A stretch of 64,000 nucleotides of DNA from Clostridia bacterium (GTDB lineage: Bacteria; Bacillota; Clostridia; Christensenellales; Borkfalkiaceae). Below the pieces are notes generated by a model that worked only from the letters and a program-made list of their open reading frames with translations, ran no database searches and was not told where the DNA came from. Both the position numbers and the translations under genes were made by a program. This document shows, in pieces, positions 8,178-16,767 of this stretch. How positions within the stretch are numbered: the stretch's first letter is position 1; each line of letters opens with the position of its first letter. Location of the stretch: assembly GCA_017463325.1 (NCBI GenBank), contig JAFTPK010000017.1, forward strand, positions 39,492-103,491. The letters run 5' to 3'.

Positions 8178-9276
8178 GCTTATTCCTCCTTTCAACGCGT
8201 ACCTGCCCCCTCCGTTTTAGCAAAATTCCCAAATAAACGAGGAGGGGTAAAAGAAATCCGACCACAAGATAAAGCGGCGCAAGCGTTTTGATAAAAAAGG
8301 GATAAACGGTGTTGTAGCGGCGATTGAGAAAGAGTACGGCAAAAAACAAAGCGAGGTTGATCAGCGTGGAAAGAAGTAAACTGTTTTGGAGTTGAAACCC
8401 CTTTTGCAGTTCTCCGACGGCGAGCTGGACGGGAAGCGCCGTAAAGAAGAATAATACGACGGTGATAAGGTATACGAAGAAAAGGTCCGTTCTTCCAAGG
8501 GTGGAGAGCGCGGGGAAAAACATACCGATTTTCGTAATCGCGTAATGCTCGCTCACGGCGAGCGGCCCGTACAGTCCGTAAAAAAGGGCGAGGAATAAAA
8601 GCACCGCCGCCGCGCCTGTGAAATAGAGCGGAAAAATCTTTTTTTCGTCCCCCTCGTGATAGTGATACCCGTCGAACAGGGGGAGAAATAGCAGTCCGGA
8701 GCTAAAAAACGGCGCCGTTTGGAAAAAGGTCGCGACGTTGGTAAAAAGGGGCTTTTCAAAGACGGGTAAAAGGGAGGAGAGATCGGCAGAGCTGAAAGCG
8801 AGTACGGTCAGCATAGCAAATGGCAAAAAGAAAAGCACGGGGCAAAGATCGGCGCTTCGCCCCACCGCCTTTATGCCTTTCGTACAAATAAAGCCGCAGA
8901 GAATAAAAAAGGGGGCAAAAGAAAAAAAGGTAGGCTCGGTGTCCGAAAAGGTGACGTTGCAAAACTTTTCCAAATCGAGCAGAAAGGGAAGAGAATACAC
9001 GAGGAGGACGGCGGCGAGAGCCACACGGAGTACCCTACCAAGTTTCGCGTTTTTCTTTTCGGCGTAAGCCAGCGGTCCCATGCCCGTTTTTTTTGTAAAC
9101 GAAAAGAGGGCGAAAAGGGAAAGAAATTCCACCGTCAGCCCCAAAAAAGCGGGCAATAAAAGATCCCCGCCTACCTTTCCCGAAAGGAGAGAGGGAAGCT
9201 CTGAAAGCTTCCCGACGGGAAGTAGGAATGCGAGAAAAAATCCAAGCTGTCTTGCGTTGATCGCCGTTCGTTTCAT
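8167..9276 (-). CDS. GerB-type spore germination permease
   Basis: This is the B subunit of a germinant receptor, from the spore germination branch of the amino acid/polyamine/organocation superfamily. The 369 residues form about ten hydrophobic helices with little between them, which is the usual size. The N-terminus (ARQLGFFLAFLLPVGKL) fits the family. It overlaps the gerA-like gene by four bases and the gerC-like gene by eleven, a tight operon. The subunit is believed to bind the germinant. The ligand cannot be inferred from the sequence. Confidence 0.9.
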   Translation of the reverse strand: MKRTAINARQLGFFLAFLLPVGKLSELPSLLSGKVGGDLLLPAFLGLTVEFLSLFALFSFTKKTGMGPLAYAEKKNAKLGRVLRVALAAVLLVYSLPFLLDLEKFCNVTFSDTEPTFFSFAPFFILCGFICTKGIKAVGRSADLCPVLFFLPFAMLTVLAFSSADLSSLLPVFEKPLFTNVATFFQTAPFFSSGLLFLPLFDGYHYHEGDEKKIFPLYFTGAAAVLLFLALFYGLYGPLAVSEHYAITKIGMFFPALSTLGRTDLFFVYLITVVLFFFTALPVQLAVGELQKGFQLQNSLLLSTLINLALFFAVLFLNRRYNTVYPFFIKTLAPLYLVVGFLLPLLVYLGILLKRRGQVRVERRNKHAR

Positions 9277-10781
9277 TTCCGTTTCAACCTCGTTTTATTT
9301 TTACTATTAAAAAGCCTTGGACGCTTGTTCAACGCGTACATGGTATACTTTGCAATCGAATCCTTTAAGTCGCTACTGATGATCGGTGAGAATGGCGACA
9401 GGGGCGGAACGTTGAAACTGTCGGCTGTGATGAGATAATACAAAACAAACGCGACGGACAAGACGATTCCGAACGGACCAAGGCTGCCGCCGACGAGCAA
9501 AAAGATCCAACGTAGCAGACTGCCCGTTTCGACAAAATTCGGCGCGGTGTATAAACAGATCCCCGATACGGCGACGACGATAATGGTGGGCGTTGACAAA
9601 AAACCTGCGCTCACCGCCGCCTCTCCGAGTACGAGCGCCCCGACGATCGACAGGGCCGAGCCGACGTATTTTGGCATACGGACGCTCGCTTCCCTTAAAA
9701 CCTCGAACACGAAAAGCACGACGAAAATTTCCATACTTGGCGATAGGGGTAAACGGCTGGTGCCCTCCACGATGGTCAGCGTCAGTCCAAGGGGGAGGAG
9801 TTGGATTTTAAAAAGCTGTGAAGAAAGGTAAAAGGCGGGCAAAATCAGGGCGACGACCACGGCGATCAGCCGCAAAACACGGTAAACGGTCGCCATAAAC
9901 GGAGAGATGTAATAGTCCTCTCCCGCCTGAAAATCCTCCACAAGGGCAAACGGCACGGTGAGGGCGATCGGCGAGCCGTCCACGAGTACCCCCACTCGCC
10001 CCTCGGCAAGCTTGGCGGCGAATACGTCGGGGCGTTCCGTCGTACCGACGCTACGGAAAATAGAGTGCTTGCGCTCGGTCAAGACGGTGGCGATATAGGA
10101 GGAGTCGGGTACGCAGTCAAGCTCCACCGTTTGTAAACGTCGCTCGATTTCCGTTTTTAAATTCGGGTCTACGATTCCCTCCAAATAGCAAAGACATACG
10201 GCGGTATCCGACTGTTTTCCGACGCGGCTTGTTTCCATGCGTAAATTGCCTGTTTTTAACCGCTTACGAAGTAGCACCATGTTCGTTTTTACGTCCTCGA
10301 TAAACCCTTCTCTCGGGCCTTTGACGGCGGCGTCGGTGGGCGGTTCGGTAACGGCGCGCACGGGCAACATTTTCGTGCCGACGATAAAACCGACGGTGAG
10401 ATCCCCGAAAAGTAGTAGCGCGTTCCCGTCAAGAACCTCTTTTGCGGCCCCGTTAAGCTCGGTCGTTTCTTTAAGCTCGGGGAATAAAAGCTCGCGCCGC
10501 AAAACCTCTTTCAACGCGTCCATGCCCCCGTCGTTTTCAAATTTTAAGTTTTCCAACGGGCGCAAAACGAGTTCCCCTAAAAGTCCTTTGTTCACCATAC
10601 CGTCGGCATAGACGAGGGTGCAGGGAGTGCCGCTTATAAGGGAAAAGGCGTGGAAGAAGATGTCTTCCGCGGGGAGCAGGCGCTTTAAGGCGTTGATGTT
10701 TTTTTGATGATCGCTGAAAAAAGTCTTATTCACGAGAGCAGTATGAGGAATTTTTTCGAGGGTTATGCGGTTGACAATCAA
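9273..10781 (-). CDS. GerA-type spore germination protein
   Basis: This is the A subunit of a germinant receptor. The 502 residues have a soluble N-terminal domain (about 1-290) and a C-terminal membrane domain with four or five helices. Family signatures include DLTVGFIVG, the PTDAAVKGPREGFIED stretch near residues 150-165, and VGVLVDGSPIALTVPF. The start is uncertain: the longest frame begins with TTG at 10781, where no ribosome site was seen, and a GTG 16 codons further in is also unsupported. The 5' end overlaps a plus-strand vegetative promoter. The gene should be expressed in the forespore, but no sigma-G promoter could be confirmed. Confidence 0.92.
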   Translation of the reverse strand: MIVNRITLEKIPHTALVNKTFFSDHQKNINALKRLLPAEDIFFHAFSLISGTPCTLVYADGMVNKGLLGELVLRPLENLKFENDGGMDALKEVLRRELLFPELKETTELNGAAKEVLDGNALLLFGDLTVGFIVGTKMLPVRAVTEPPTDAAVKGPREGFIEDVKTNMVLLRKRLKTGNLRMETSRVGKQSDTAVCLCYLEGIVDPNLKTEIERRLQTVELDCVPDSSYIATVLTERKHSIFRSVGTTERPDVFAAKLAEGRVGVLVDGSPIALTVPFALVEDFQAGEDYYISPFMATVYRVLRLIAVVVALILPAFYLSSQLFKIQLLPLGLTLTIVEGTSRLPLSPSMEIFVVLFVFEVLREASVRMPKYVGSALSIVGALVLGEAAVSAGFLSTPTIIVVAVSGICLYTAPNFVETGSLLRWIFLLVGGSLGPFGIVLSVAFVLYYLITADSFNVPPLSPFSPIISSDLKDSIAKYTMYALNKRPRLFNSKNKTRLKRK

Positions 10782-10800
10782 CCGCTGAATTTGTTATAAT
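10771..10800 (+). promoter_or_regulatory. promoter of the TrmN6-like methyltransferase gene
   Basis: TTGACA (10771-10776) and TATAAT (10795-10800) are separated by 18 bases. The -35 box lies over the first codons of the divergent gerA-like gene. Confidence 0.8.
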
Positions 10801-10820
10801 AAAAAGTAAGGAGAAAGGAA

Positions 10821-11510
10821 ATGGAGTGGAATGAATTTGAACAAATAGAGGATATGCAGATCGACGGGCTAAAAATCGTACAGGACACGCGACTTTACCG
10901 TTTTACCTCCGATTCCGTGCTGTTATCCCGCTTTGCTCGCGGCAAGAAAAACGACGTCGTGGCTGATTTTTGCAGCGGTAGCGGGATCGTCGCCTTTCAT
11001 TTTTACGCCCTGCAAAGCAAAACCTTGCGGGAAAATATGCGTTTTACCCTCTTTGAAATGCAAGAGAGCCTCGCCGCCCTCTCTAAAAAGACGATTGCTC
11101 TCAACGGCTTTTCCTCTTTTACCGTGGAAAATGTGCGCTTGCAGGAGATCCCCGAACGCTACCGTGAGCAGTTCTCTTTAATTCTTTGCAATCCCCCCTA
11201 CGAGCGCGGCGGCTTTGAAAACGAGAGCTACGAAAAGGCAATTTGTCGCAAGGAGTTGACCTTAACTTTGGCGGAGATCGCCGCGGCGGCGGCAAAATGC
11301 CTCAAATTCGGCGGGCGACTTGCTATGGTACACCGCGCCGATCGGCTTGCGGAAATTTGCTACACCCTGAAAGGGGTGGGGATCGAGGTAAAAAGGCTGG
11401 CGTTCGTGAAAGGCACAAAAGAGGCAAAGCCCTACCTTGTGCTCGTCGAGGGGGTAAAAGGAGGAAAACCCGCGACGGATATACTGCCGACAATCGTAAA
11501 TCAAAAATAA
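10821..11510 (+). CDS. TrmN6/YabB-like tRNA (adenine-N6)-methyltransferase
   Basis: This is a class I SAM-dependent methyltransferase of 229 residues. It resembles TrmN6, which methylates A37 of tRNA1-Val in Escherichia coli, and YabB of Bacillus. The N-terminus has the family pattern QDTRLYRFTSDSVLL. The SAM site is visible as VVADFCSGSGIVAF and the catalytic N6-adenine motif is NPPY (CNPPYERGG). The C-terminal part has FGGRLAMVHRADRL. The ATG at 10821 follows AAGGAGAAAGGAA. It is transcribed from its own promoter overlapping the gerA-like gene. The tRNA target is inferred from family membership only. Confidence 0.85.
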   Translation: MEWNEFEQIEDMQIDGLKIVQDTRLYRFTSDSVLLSRFARGKKNDVVADFCSGSGIVAFHFYALQSKTLRENMRFTLFEMQESLAALSKKTIALNGFSSFTVENVRLQEIPERYREQFSLILCNPPYERGGFENESYEKAICRKELTLTLAEIAAAAAKCLKFGGRLAMVHRADRLAEICYTLKGVGIEVKRLAFVKGTKEAKPYLVLVEGVKGGKPATDILPTIVNQK

Positions 11511-11576
11511 ATCAATCGAGAAAACGAATTGAAATAAAATTTTTATAAAAATTATTAAAAATAGAGCAATTTTCGC

Positions 11577-11605
11577 TTGCTTTCTTTTTGGAAAAATGAT
11601 ACTAT
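11577..11605 (+). promoter_or_regulatory. promoter of the aspB-like gene
   Basis: TTGCTT (11577-11582) and TACTAT (11600-11605) are 17 bases apart. Transcription would begin near 11612, after the upstream in-frame ATG at 11606, which supports the ATG at 11642 as the real start. Confidence 0.7.
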
Positions 11606-11641
11606 ATGGAAGTAAAAAAATTTTCAAAAGACGGAGTAGAC

Positions 11642-12841
11642 ATGAACCAAAGAATAGCTAAGAGATTAACGACGATTTCCCCCTCGCTGACGCTGGCAAT
11701 TTCGGCGAAAGCGAAAGCTATGAAAGCGGCGGGCGAGCCTGTGGTATCTTTCGGAGTAGGGGAGCCTGATTTCAACACCCCCGACGCCATTATCGCCGCG
11801 GCGAAAACCGCCCTCGATCAAGGGCAAACCAAATACACGCCCTCTTCGGGGCTGCCCGCTTTAAAAAAAGCGATTTGTGAAAAATTTGAAAAGGATAACG
11901 GTCTTTCGTATGAGCCGTCGCAGATTATCGTTTCCAACGGCGCGAAACATTCCATTTTCAACGCTTGTTACGCCGTGGTGGACGAGGGCAACGAGGTGAT
12001 CATTCCCGCCCCCTACTGGCTTACCTATCCCGAGGTGGTAAAAGTGTGTGGCGGGGTACCCGTGTACGTAACGAGCACCAAAGAAAACAAATTTAAAATC
12101 ACCGCCGAGGACTTAAAAAAGGCGATTACGCCTAAAACAAAAATGCTCATTTTCAACTCCCCCTCTAACCCGACGGGTGCGGTGTATACCGAAGAGGAAA
12201 CCCGCGCGATCGCAAAGGTGTGCGAGGAGGCGGGGATTTTCGTTCTTGCAGATGAAATTTACGAAAAGCTTTGCTATAACGGAGCCAAGCCCTTTTCCAT
12301 TGCTAAGTGTAGCGAGAAAATGAAAGACTTGACCATCACCGTCAACGGCGTGTCCAAGACCTACGCCATGACGGGCTGGCGTATCGGCTATCTTGCCGCA
12401 CCCAAGGACGTGGCGAAAGCTATTGATTCTTTCCAGTCGCACGCGACGAGCAACGCAAGCTCTATTTCTCAGTACGCGACGATTGCCGCTCTTGCCTCGC
12501 CTGAGGAGGAGGTGCAAAAAATGGTAAGCGTTTTTGCGCGGCGGCGGGAAAAGCTACTCACGCTGATCGACGAAATTGACGGCGTAGAGGGGGTAAAGCC
12601 CGACGGCGCGTTCTACGTCATGCTCGTCGTAAGCGGGCTTTATGGAAAGAGCTATCAAGGGAAGGTCATTCGCTCCTCCGTAGAATTTGCGGACGCGCTT
12701 TTGGAGGCGGAAAAGGTAGCGACGATCCCCGGTATATCGTTCGGTGCGGACGATTGCTTGCGGCTTTCCTACTCCCTGTCGGAGGCGGATATAGAAGAGG
12801 GGCTTCGCCGCATTAAACGGTTTGTGGAAGCATTCGTATAA
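11642..12841 (+). CDS. aspartate aminotransferase-type class I aminotransferase
   Basis: This PLP enzyme transfers an amino group between an amino acid, most likely aspartate, and 2-oxoglutarate. From the ATG at 11642 it has 399 residues, the usual subgroup Ib length. Signatures are SFGVGEPDFNTP, SNPTGAVYTEEE, DEIYEKLCY and VNGVSKTYAMTGWRIGY, with the PLP lysine at residue 239 and the carboxylate-binding arginine in DDCLRLSYS. The in-frame ATG at 11606 lies at the -10 box of the promoter and is rejected as the start. GGAG (11632-11635) is the ribosome site. A bidirectional terminator follows. It differs clearly from the aminotransferase at the left edge of the window. Confidence 0.92.
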   Translation: MNQRIAKRLTTISPSLTLAISAKAKAMKAAGEPVVSFGVGEPDFNTPDAIIAAAKTALDQGQTKYTPSSGLPALKKAICEKFEKDNGLSYEPSQIIVSNGAKHSIFNACYAVVDEGNEVIIPAPYWLTYPEVVKVCGGVPVYVTSTKENKFKITAEDLKKAITPKTKMLIFNSPSNPTGAVYTEEETRAIAKVCEEAGIFVLADEIYEKLCYNGAKPFSIAKCSEKMKDLTITVNGVSKTYAMTGWRIGYLAAPKDVAKAIDSFQSHATSNASSISQYATIAALASPEEEVQKMVSVFARRREKLLTLIDEIDGVEGVKPDGAFYVMLVVSGLYGKSYQGKVIRSSVEFADALLEAEKVATIPGISFGADDCLRLSYSLSEADIEEGLRRIKRFVEAFV

Positions 12842-12852
12842 TTCAAAGGTAT

Positions 12853-12892
12853 AAAAAATCGGCGCTCCTTAGCAAGGAACGCCGATTTTTGT
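12853..12892. terminator. bidirectional terminator between the aspB-like and yitT-like genes
   Basis: AAAATCGGCG pairs with CGCCGATTTT around an inner stem TCCTT-AGC-AAGGA. A-tracts and T-tracts on both sides allow termination of both convergent transcripts. Confidence 0.85.
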
Positions 12893-12903
12893 TTAATATG
12901 TAG

Positions 12904-13788
12904 TTATTTTTTAATAAATTTAAAATTCCCAACGGTAGAAGAAACAGGCTCTACCATAGCAAACGTATCGTCGTATTTTTTAAGGAGTGTTTCAAAATCC
13001 ATAAGCTGGTGCTTGTTGACGACGCACACGATCACCTCTTTATCCTTGTGGCTGTACGCGCCCTGACCGTGGATACGGGTGGCGCCGTGGCGCAGCTTTT
13101 TCACGATTTCATTCTCGATCTCCTCCGCGTGCGTGGTGATGATGAGGAATTTGTACGCCGACTGATAGCCTTTTAAGATGAGGTTGCCCGAGTAGCTGGA
13201 AATAAAGCAGTAGAGAACGCAAAGCACGACGGGCTTGTAATTGTAGATCAGTTCTCCGTTTTCCCCCGTTTTCGCGTAGACGAAAAAGGAAGCGGCGGCG
13301 ACGATGGCGTTGAGGGTAAAACTCACCCAAAAGAAATTGAGGGTAGGTTTTTTCTTGCTAATAAATTTGGCGATAATGTCGGTGCCGCCCGTGGAGGAAT
13401 TGACGCGGAAGCCAAGCCCGTACACGACGCCCGACAGCAGCCCTGCGATCATCACAGGGAAGATGGTATCCACCTCTGCCGCGTAGTGAAAACGCTCTAA
13501 ATCAAGACTTTGCAGGAAGAGGAAGGAAAAGGAGTATACGACGCAAAACACGAGGGATTTAACGGCGAAATCCTTGTCCACCAAAAAGAATGCAAGCACG
13601 CAGAGCGGCACGTTGATGATCAGCGCCATATACCCGATACTGAACCCGCATTTGTACTGCACCATGGTCGCGACGCCGTTCAAGCCCGCAGGGGCGAAAT
13701 GGTTGTCTACGATAAACAGTTCGTAATTGAATGCCAAAAGCACGGCGAGCAAAATAATCCTAACGTACGCAAAAAATTGTTTTCTCAC
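12904..13788 (-). CDS. YitT-family membrane protein with DUF2179 domain
   Basis: This 294-residue protein belongs to the YitT family of Firmicute membrane proteins. About five or six hydrophobic helices fill residues 1-190; the first part has the family pattern LFIVDNHFAPAGLNGVATMV and the later GFRVNSSTGGTDIIAKF. The C-terminal cytoplasmic domain (about residues 205-294, LIITTHAEEIENEIVKKL) is a DUF2179-type domain of ferredoxin-like fold. The substrate is not known for the family. It is a single gene convergent with the aspB-like gene. The ribosome site (minus strand GGAGCTTTTGCCGTGAG upstream of the ATG) is moderate. Confidence 0.87.
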   Translation of the reverse strand: MRKQFFAYVRIILLAVLLAFNYELFIVDNHFAPAGLNGVATMVQYKCGFSIGYMALIINVPLCVLAFFLVDKDFAVKSLVFCVVYSFSFLFLQSLDLERFHYAAEVDTIFPVMIAGLLSGVVYGLGFRVNSSTGGTDIIAKFISKKKPTLNFFWVSFTLNAIVAAASFFVYAKTGENGELIYNYKPVVLCVLYCFISSYSGNLILKGYQSAYKFLIITTHAEEIENEIVKKLRHGATRIHGQGAYSHKDKEVIVCVVNKHQLMDFETLLKKYDDTFAMVEPVSSTVGNFKFIKK

Positions 13789-13892
13789 GGCAAAAGCTCC
13801 GTTTTAAAAGATTGTATTTATTATATCACGGTAGAAAAGAAAAAGCAAGAGTTCTTTCGAGAAAAAATAAATTTTTTCGCGGCGGCAAACCC

Positions 13893-13921
13893 TTGCTTTT
13901 TTAAAGGAAATAAGGTATAAT
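13893..13921 (+). promoter_or_regulatory. promoter of the glycoside-hydrolase-like gene
   Basis: TTGCTT (13893-13898) and TATAAT (13916-13921) are 17 bases apart, about 50 bases before the ATG at 13970. Confidence 0.7.
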
Positions 13922-13969
13922 GAAAACAAGCGGAAAAACGTCTGCGGAAAAAATCACGGAGAAAGAACT

Positions 13970-16018
13970 ATGAAACGCAACTACGTAATGAACGGTATTT
14001 CCTTTGCCAACCCTGTCGAGATCGACGGCGACTATTGTCGTCGTGCGCTTGCCTACGCGATCAAGGCGGGCTACGATCACTTTCAATGGATCGGTCCCAT
14101 CCATAACCCGGTCAAAGGCAATATCGACGGCATGATCAAGCTTCGCAAATACGCGCAGTTTAATTACGAAAAGGATATGCAGTACGTCGAATACAACCTC
14201 GACGTTGTGAATGAAATTTGCGAAAAGGCGGCGAAAAACGGTCTTAAAAATTATATGTGGCATCACGAGCTTGACCTTCCCACCGATTTCGGAAAGGAAT
14301 ATCCCGAGGTGCTCAACGGGTATGGCGATATTGAGGTTTCCCACCCTCTCGTCAAGGATTTTTTGGAAAACAAAATCGAGGATTTCTTTGCGGAATATCC
14401 GTATATGCACGGCATTGTGCTTACCCTGCACGAAACCAAAGTCCCCCTGTTGAAATTGCGTGATCAAAAGCTTGGAAAAACGGAGCGCGTCAAGTACGTT
14501 ACGAAAATTCTTTTCGATACCTGTAACCGTCTTGGTAAAGAGCTGATCGTTCGTCCGTTCGCCTCTATCGAAGAGGACTACGAAATGATGACGAAAGCGT
14601 ACAACGAAATTTCGCCCAAGCTGATCATTATGGATAAATGGACGCAATTCGATTGGAGCTTGACGCTGCCCAACAACGCGTTCTTTAAAAAGATCAACGG
14701 CAACCCGCTGTTTATCGAAACGGACATTTTTGGGGAATATTTCGGCAAAGGTAAACTTCCTTTGATGCTTAAAGACCATATCGCGGAGAAGATTGCATAC
14801 TGTGAAAAATTCAACCCGATCGGCTACTGTTCGCGTATCGACCGTGCGGGCGAGCACCCGTTCGACACCGTCAACGAGGTCAATCTCGCTATTATGCTGG
14901 CGCACTTAAAAGGGGAGGACGTCGAAAAAGCGATCGACGAATTTTTCTTGGAGGCGTACGGCGAAAACGGCTTGAAAGTGCGTGAGGTCATGGAAAATAC
15001 GGAGGAAATTCAAAAGAAGCTGCTTTATTTGAACGGCTACTATTTCCACCAGCAGAGCTTTTTCCCGCAGCTCAATCACTCCAAAAATCATTTCTATTTC
15101 GAGATGATGAAAGAAGAGCCTCACCTTGAATCGGGGGAATGGTTTATCCCGAAAGACTGGAAAAAGGCGGATATTTCCCTACTGAGAAAGGAAAAGGAAG
15201 AGGCACTTTCGATGGCGGGCTTGGCGCTCGTAAAAACGTATGCCTTGAAAGGGCTGATCGAGCCTGAAAAATACGAAGAACTCGTGGTACTGTTTAGAAA
15301 CCTCGTCTTTGCGTGTAAGGTATGGCAAGCCCTTTTGGAGGTATTCTTCGCCTACACGGCGTATTTCGAGGGGAAAGGCACGGAAGACGGGTACAGGTAT
15401 GCGGTGAACGCCCTTATCGAGGCTGACGAAGAGGGTAAAAAAGAGATGGGTGACAGATATTTTGTCACCTGTGTTGTGGGCGGCGATATGGCGCAGATTA
15501 GAAATAAGAGCGCGCTGCAAAGAAAAACGCTTGACCGCGTGGGCGAATTCGTTTCACAGATCAACGCAAGCTTTGCGGCGGAAAAAGCGGAAACGGAGCG
15601 TTTAAAGAGCGCGAACGCCGTTGACTTCGTCGTTTGTGGCGGCGGGTACGAGGGACATAGACTGCAAAAGGAGGTCAATTTCTCGGATACGGTGGTAAAC
15701 GAACGGGGGGTATGCCGCACGGCGGGCACCTTGCGCGGTACCGATTTCAGTCGTATCAACACCCACGGTTGGTTTGGGTATTTCCTCAAAGTGAAGCCGA
15801 ACGCGGAAAATACCCTTAAAATCCGCTTGGGGTCTATTCACGAAAGAACCGATCTTTGTATTACCTATGCGGGCAAAACGCTTGAAGTGCACGAGGAAAC
15901 GAATTACGCAGAGCTGACGATTCCGTTCACGGAAACGGAGGGAAAGGACGAATTGTATATCCGTTTCGACCGTTTGACGGGCCACACGCCTTGCGTGTAT
16001 TCCATCGAGGTAAGATAA
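13970..16018 (+). CDS. putative cytoplasmic glycoside hydrolase (TIM-barrel-like)
   Basis: This 682-residue protein has no signal peptide. The first 330 residues look like a TIM barrel that acts on a carbohydrate: HFQWIGPIHNPVKG, YMWHHELDLPTD, HGIVLTLHETKVP, ELIVRPFASIEEDY and IGYCSRIDRAGEHPFDTVNE. The overall pattern recalls alpha-glucuronidase-type families (GH67 or GH115), but I cannot assign a family. The middle part is helical. The last 130 residues (VNFSDTVVNERGVCRTAGTL onwards) look like a beta-sandwich carbohydrate-binding or accessory domain. Candidate acids are in HHELD and HETK. The gene stands alone between its own promoter and terminator. A role in sugar catabolism is inference. 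Confidence 0.6.
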   Translation: MKRNYVMNGISFANPVEIDGDYCRRALAYAIKAGYDHFQWIGPIHNPVKGNIDGMIKLRKYAQFNYEKDMQYVEYNLDVVNEICEKAAKNGLKNYMWHHELDLPTDFGKEYPEVLNGYGDIEVSHPLVKDFLENKIEDFFAEYPYMHGIVLTLHETKVPLLKLRDQKLGKTERVKYVTKILFDTCNRLGKELIVRPFASIEEDYEMMTKAYNEISPKLIIMDKWTQFDWSLTLPNNAFFKKINGNPLFIETDIFGEYFGKGKLPLMLKDHIAEKIAYCEKFNPIGYCSRIDRAGEHPFDTVNEVNLAIMLAHLKGEDVEKAIDEFFLEAYGENGLKVREVMENTEEIQKKLLYLNGYYFHQQSFFPQLNHSKNHFYFEMMKEEPHLESGEWFIPKDWKKADISLLRKEKEEALSMAGLALVKTYALKGLIEPEKYEELVVLFRNLVFACKVWQALLEVFFAYTAYFEGKGTEDGYRYAVNALIEADEEGKKEMGDRYFVTCVVGGDMAQIRNKSALQRKTLDRVGEFVSQINASFAAEKAETERLKSANAVDFVVCGGGYEGHRLQKEVNFSDTVVNERGVCRTAGTLRGTDFSRINTHGWFGYFLKVKPNAENTLKIRLGSIHERTDLCITYAGKTLEVHEETNYAELTIPFTETEGKDELYIRFDRLTGHTPCVYSIEVR

Positions 16019-16030
16019 GTCAAAACCATG

Positions 16031-16067
16031 AAAAAATCCAACGCTGCGTCGGCGTTGGATTTTTTTA
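16031..16067 (+). terminator. terminator after the 682-residue protein gene
   Basis: ATCCAACGC (16036-16044) pairs with GCGTTGGAT (16052-16060), preceded by an A-run and followed by a T-run. Confidence 0.88.
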
Positions 16068-16101
16068 TTTATAAAAAAATACTTACGGTATGAGTAAACG
16101 C

Positions 16102-16130
16102 TTGACAAGGGTAGAGGGGGGTGCTATAAT
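16102..16130 (+). promoter_or_regulatory. promoter of the SipW locus
   Basis: A perfect TTGACA (16102-16107) and a perfect TATAAT (16125-16130) are 17 bases apart. This is one of the strongest promoters in the window and drives the signal peptidase operon. Confidence 0.88.
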
Positions 16131-16181
16131 TTAGGGGCAAATTTTTTTTTAACGCGCGCCTGCGCGAAAGGAGGTTAAAGT

Positions 16182-16760
16182 ATGAAATCGAATAAGAACG
16201 CGTTTAGAAGAATTATACTTTCCCTTCTTGTGATCGCGCTGTGCGTTTCGTCGGCGGCGGGGGCGACGTTTGCCCTGTTTACGAGCGGTGGGAAAGACGG
16301 TGCGCTGAACACCGTCATCACGGCTGGCTCGGTGGAAGCGATTATCGTAGACGAGCAAGGGGAGTCGCTCGTCGGGAAACAGCTTACGTTCGTTTGCGCG
16401 GACGATACGAGAGAGGAGCTTTTGTGGGAGCCGGGGGCGAAATTTCACACGCAGGGTTTCCGCGTCAGAAACGACGGGGACGTGCCTATGAACTACCGTA
16501 TGTACGTTTCGGGCGGCGACGCGTACGCGGACTTTTTAGACGCGTTTGAATTTTATATAACGAAAGACCCTGCGACGAAGAACGCGGAAGAGAAACTGAC
16601 TGCGTTTCGCGGTAGCCTACCTGTGGGAAAAGAGGGGGATATTTATTATTTAGTGGTACGCATGAGAGAGGAGGCGAACAGCGATTTCCGCTTGCGGACG
16701 TACACGGGAATCGGCGTGACTGTATACGCCGTGCAGGGAAACGTGGAGATTGAGGAGTGA
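16182..16760 (+). CDS. SipW-dependent secreted protein (TasA/camelysin-like), short
   Basis: This 192-residue protein has the SipW-type signal: a basic start (KSNKNAFRR), a hydrophobic helix (IILSLLVIALCVSSA) and the motif GATFALFTS. After cleavage the mature part begins near GGKDGALNTVITAGSVEA, which resembles the first strands of the TasA/camelysin beta-sandwich. WEPGAKFHTQGFRVRNDGDV is the second family hallmark. The ATG at 16182 follows AAGGAGG (16168-16174). It is the first gene of the operon and the signal peptidase follows after seven bases. Its role could be a fibre subunit or an anchor, as with TapA in Bacillus; this is inferred from position. Confidence 0.82.
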   Translation: MKSNKNAFRRIILSLLVIALCVSSAAGATFALFTSGGKDGALNTVITAGSVEAIIVDEQGESLVGKQLTFVCADDTREELLWEPGAKFHTQGFRVRNDGDVPMNYRMYVSGGDAYADFLDAFEFYITKDPATKNAEEKLTAFRGSLPVGKEGDIYYLVVRMREEANSDFRLRTYTGIGVTVYAVQGNVEIEE

Positions 16761-16767
16761 CGGAATA

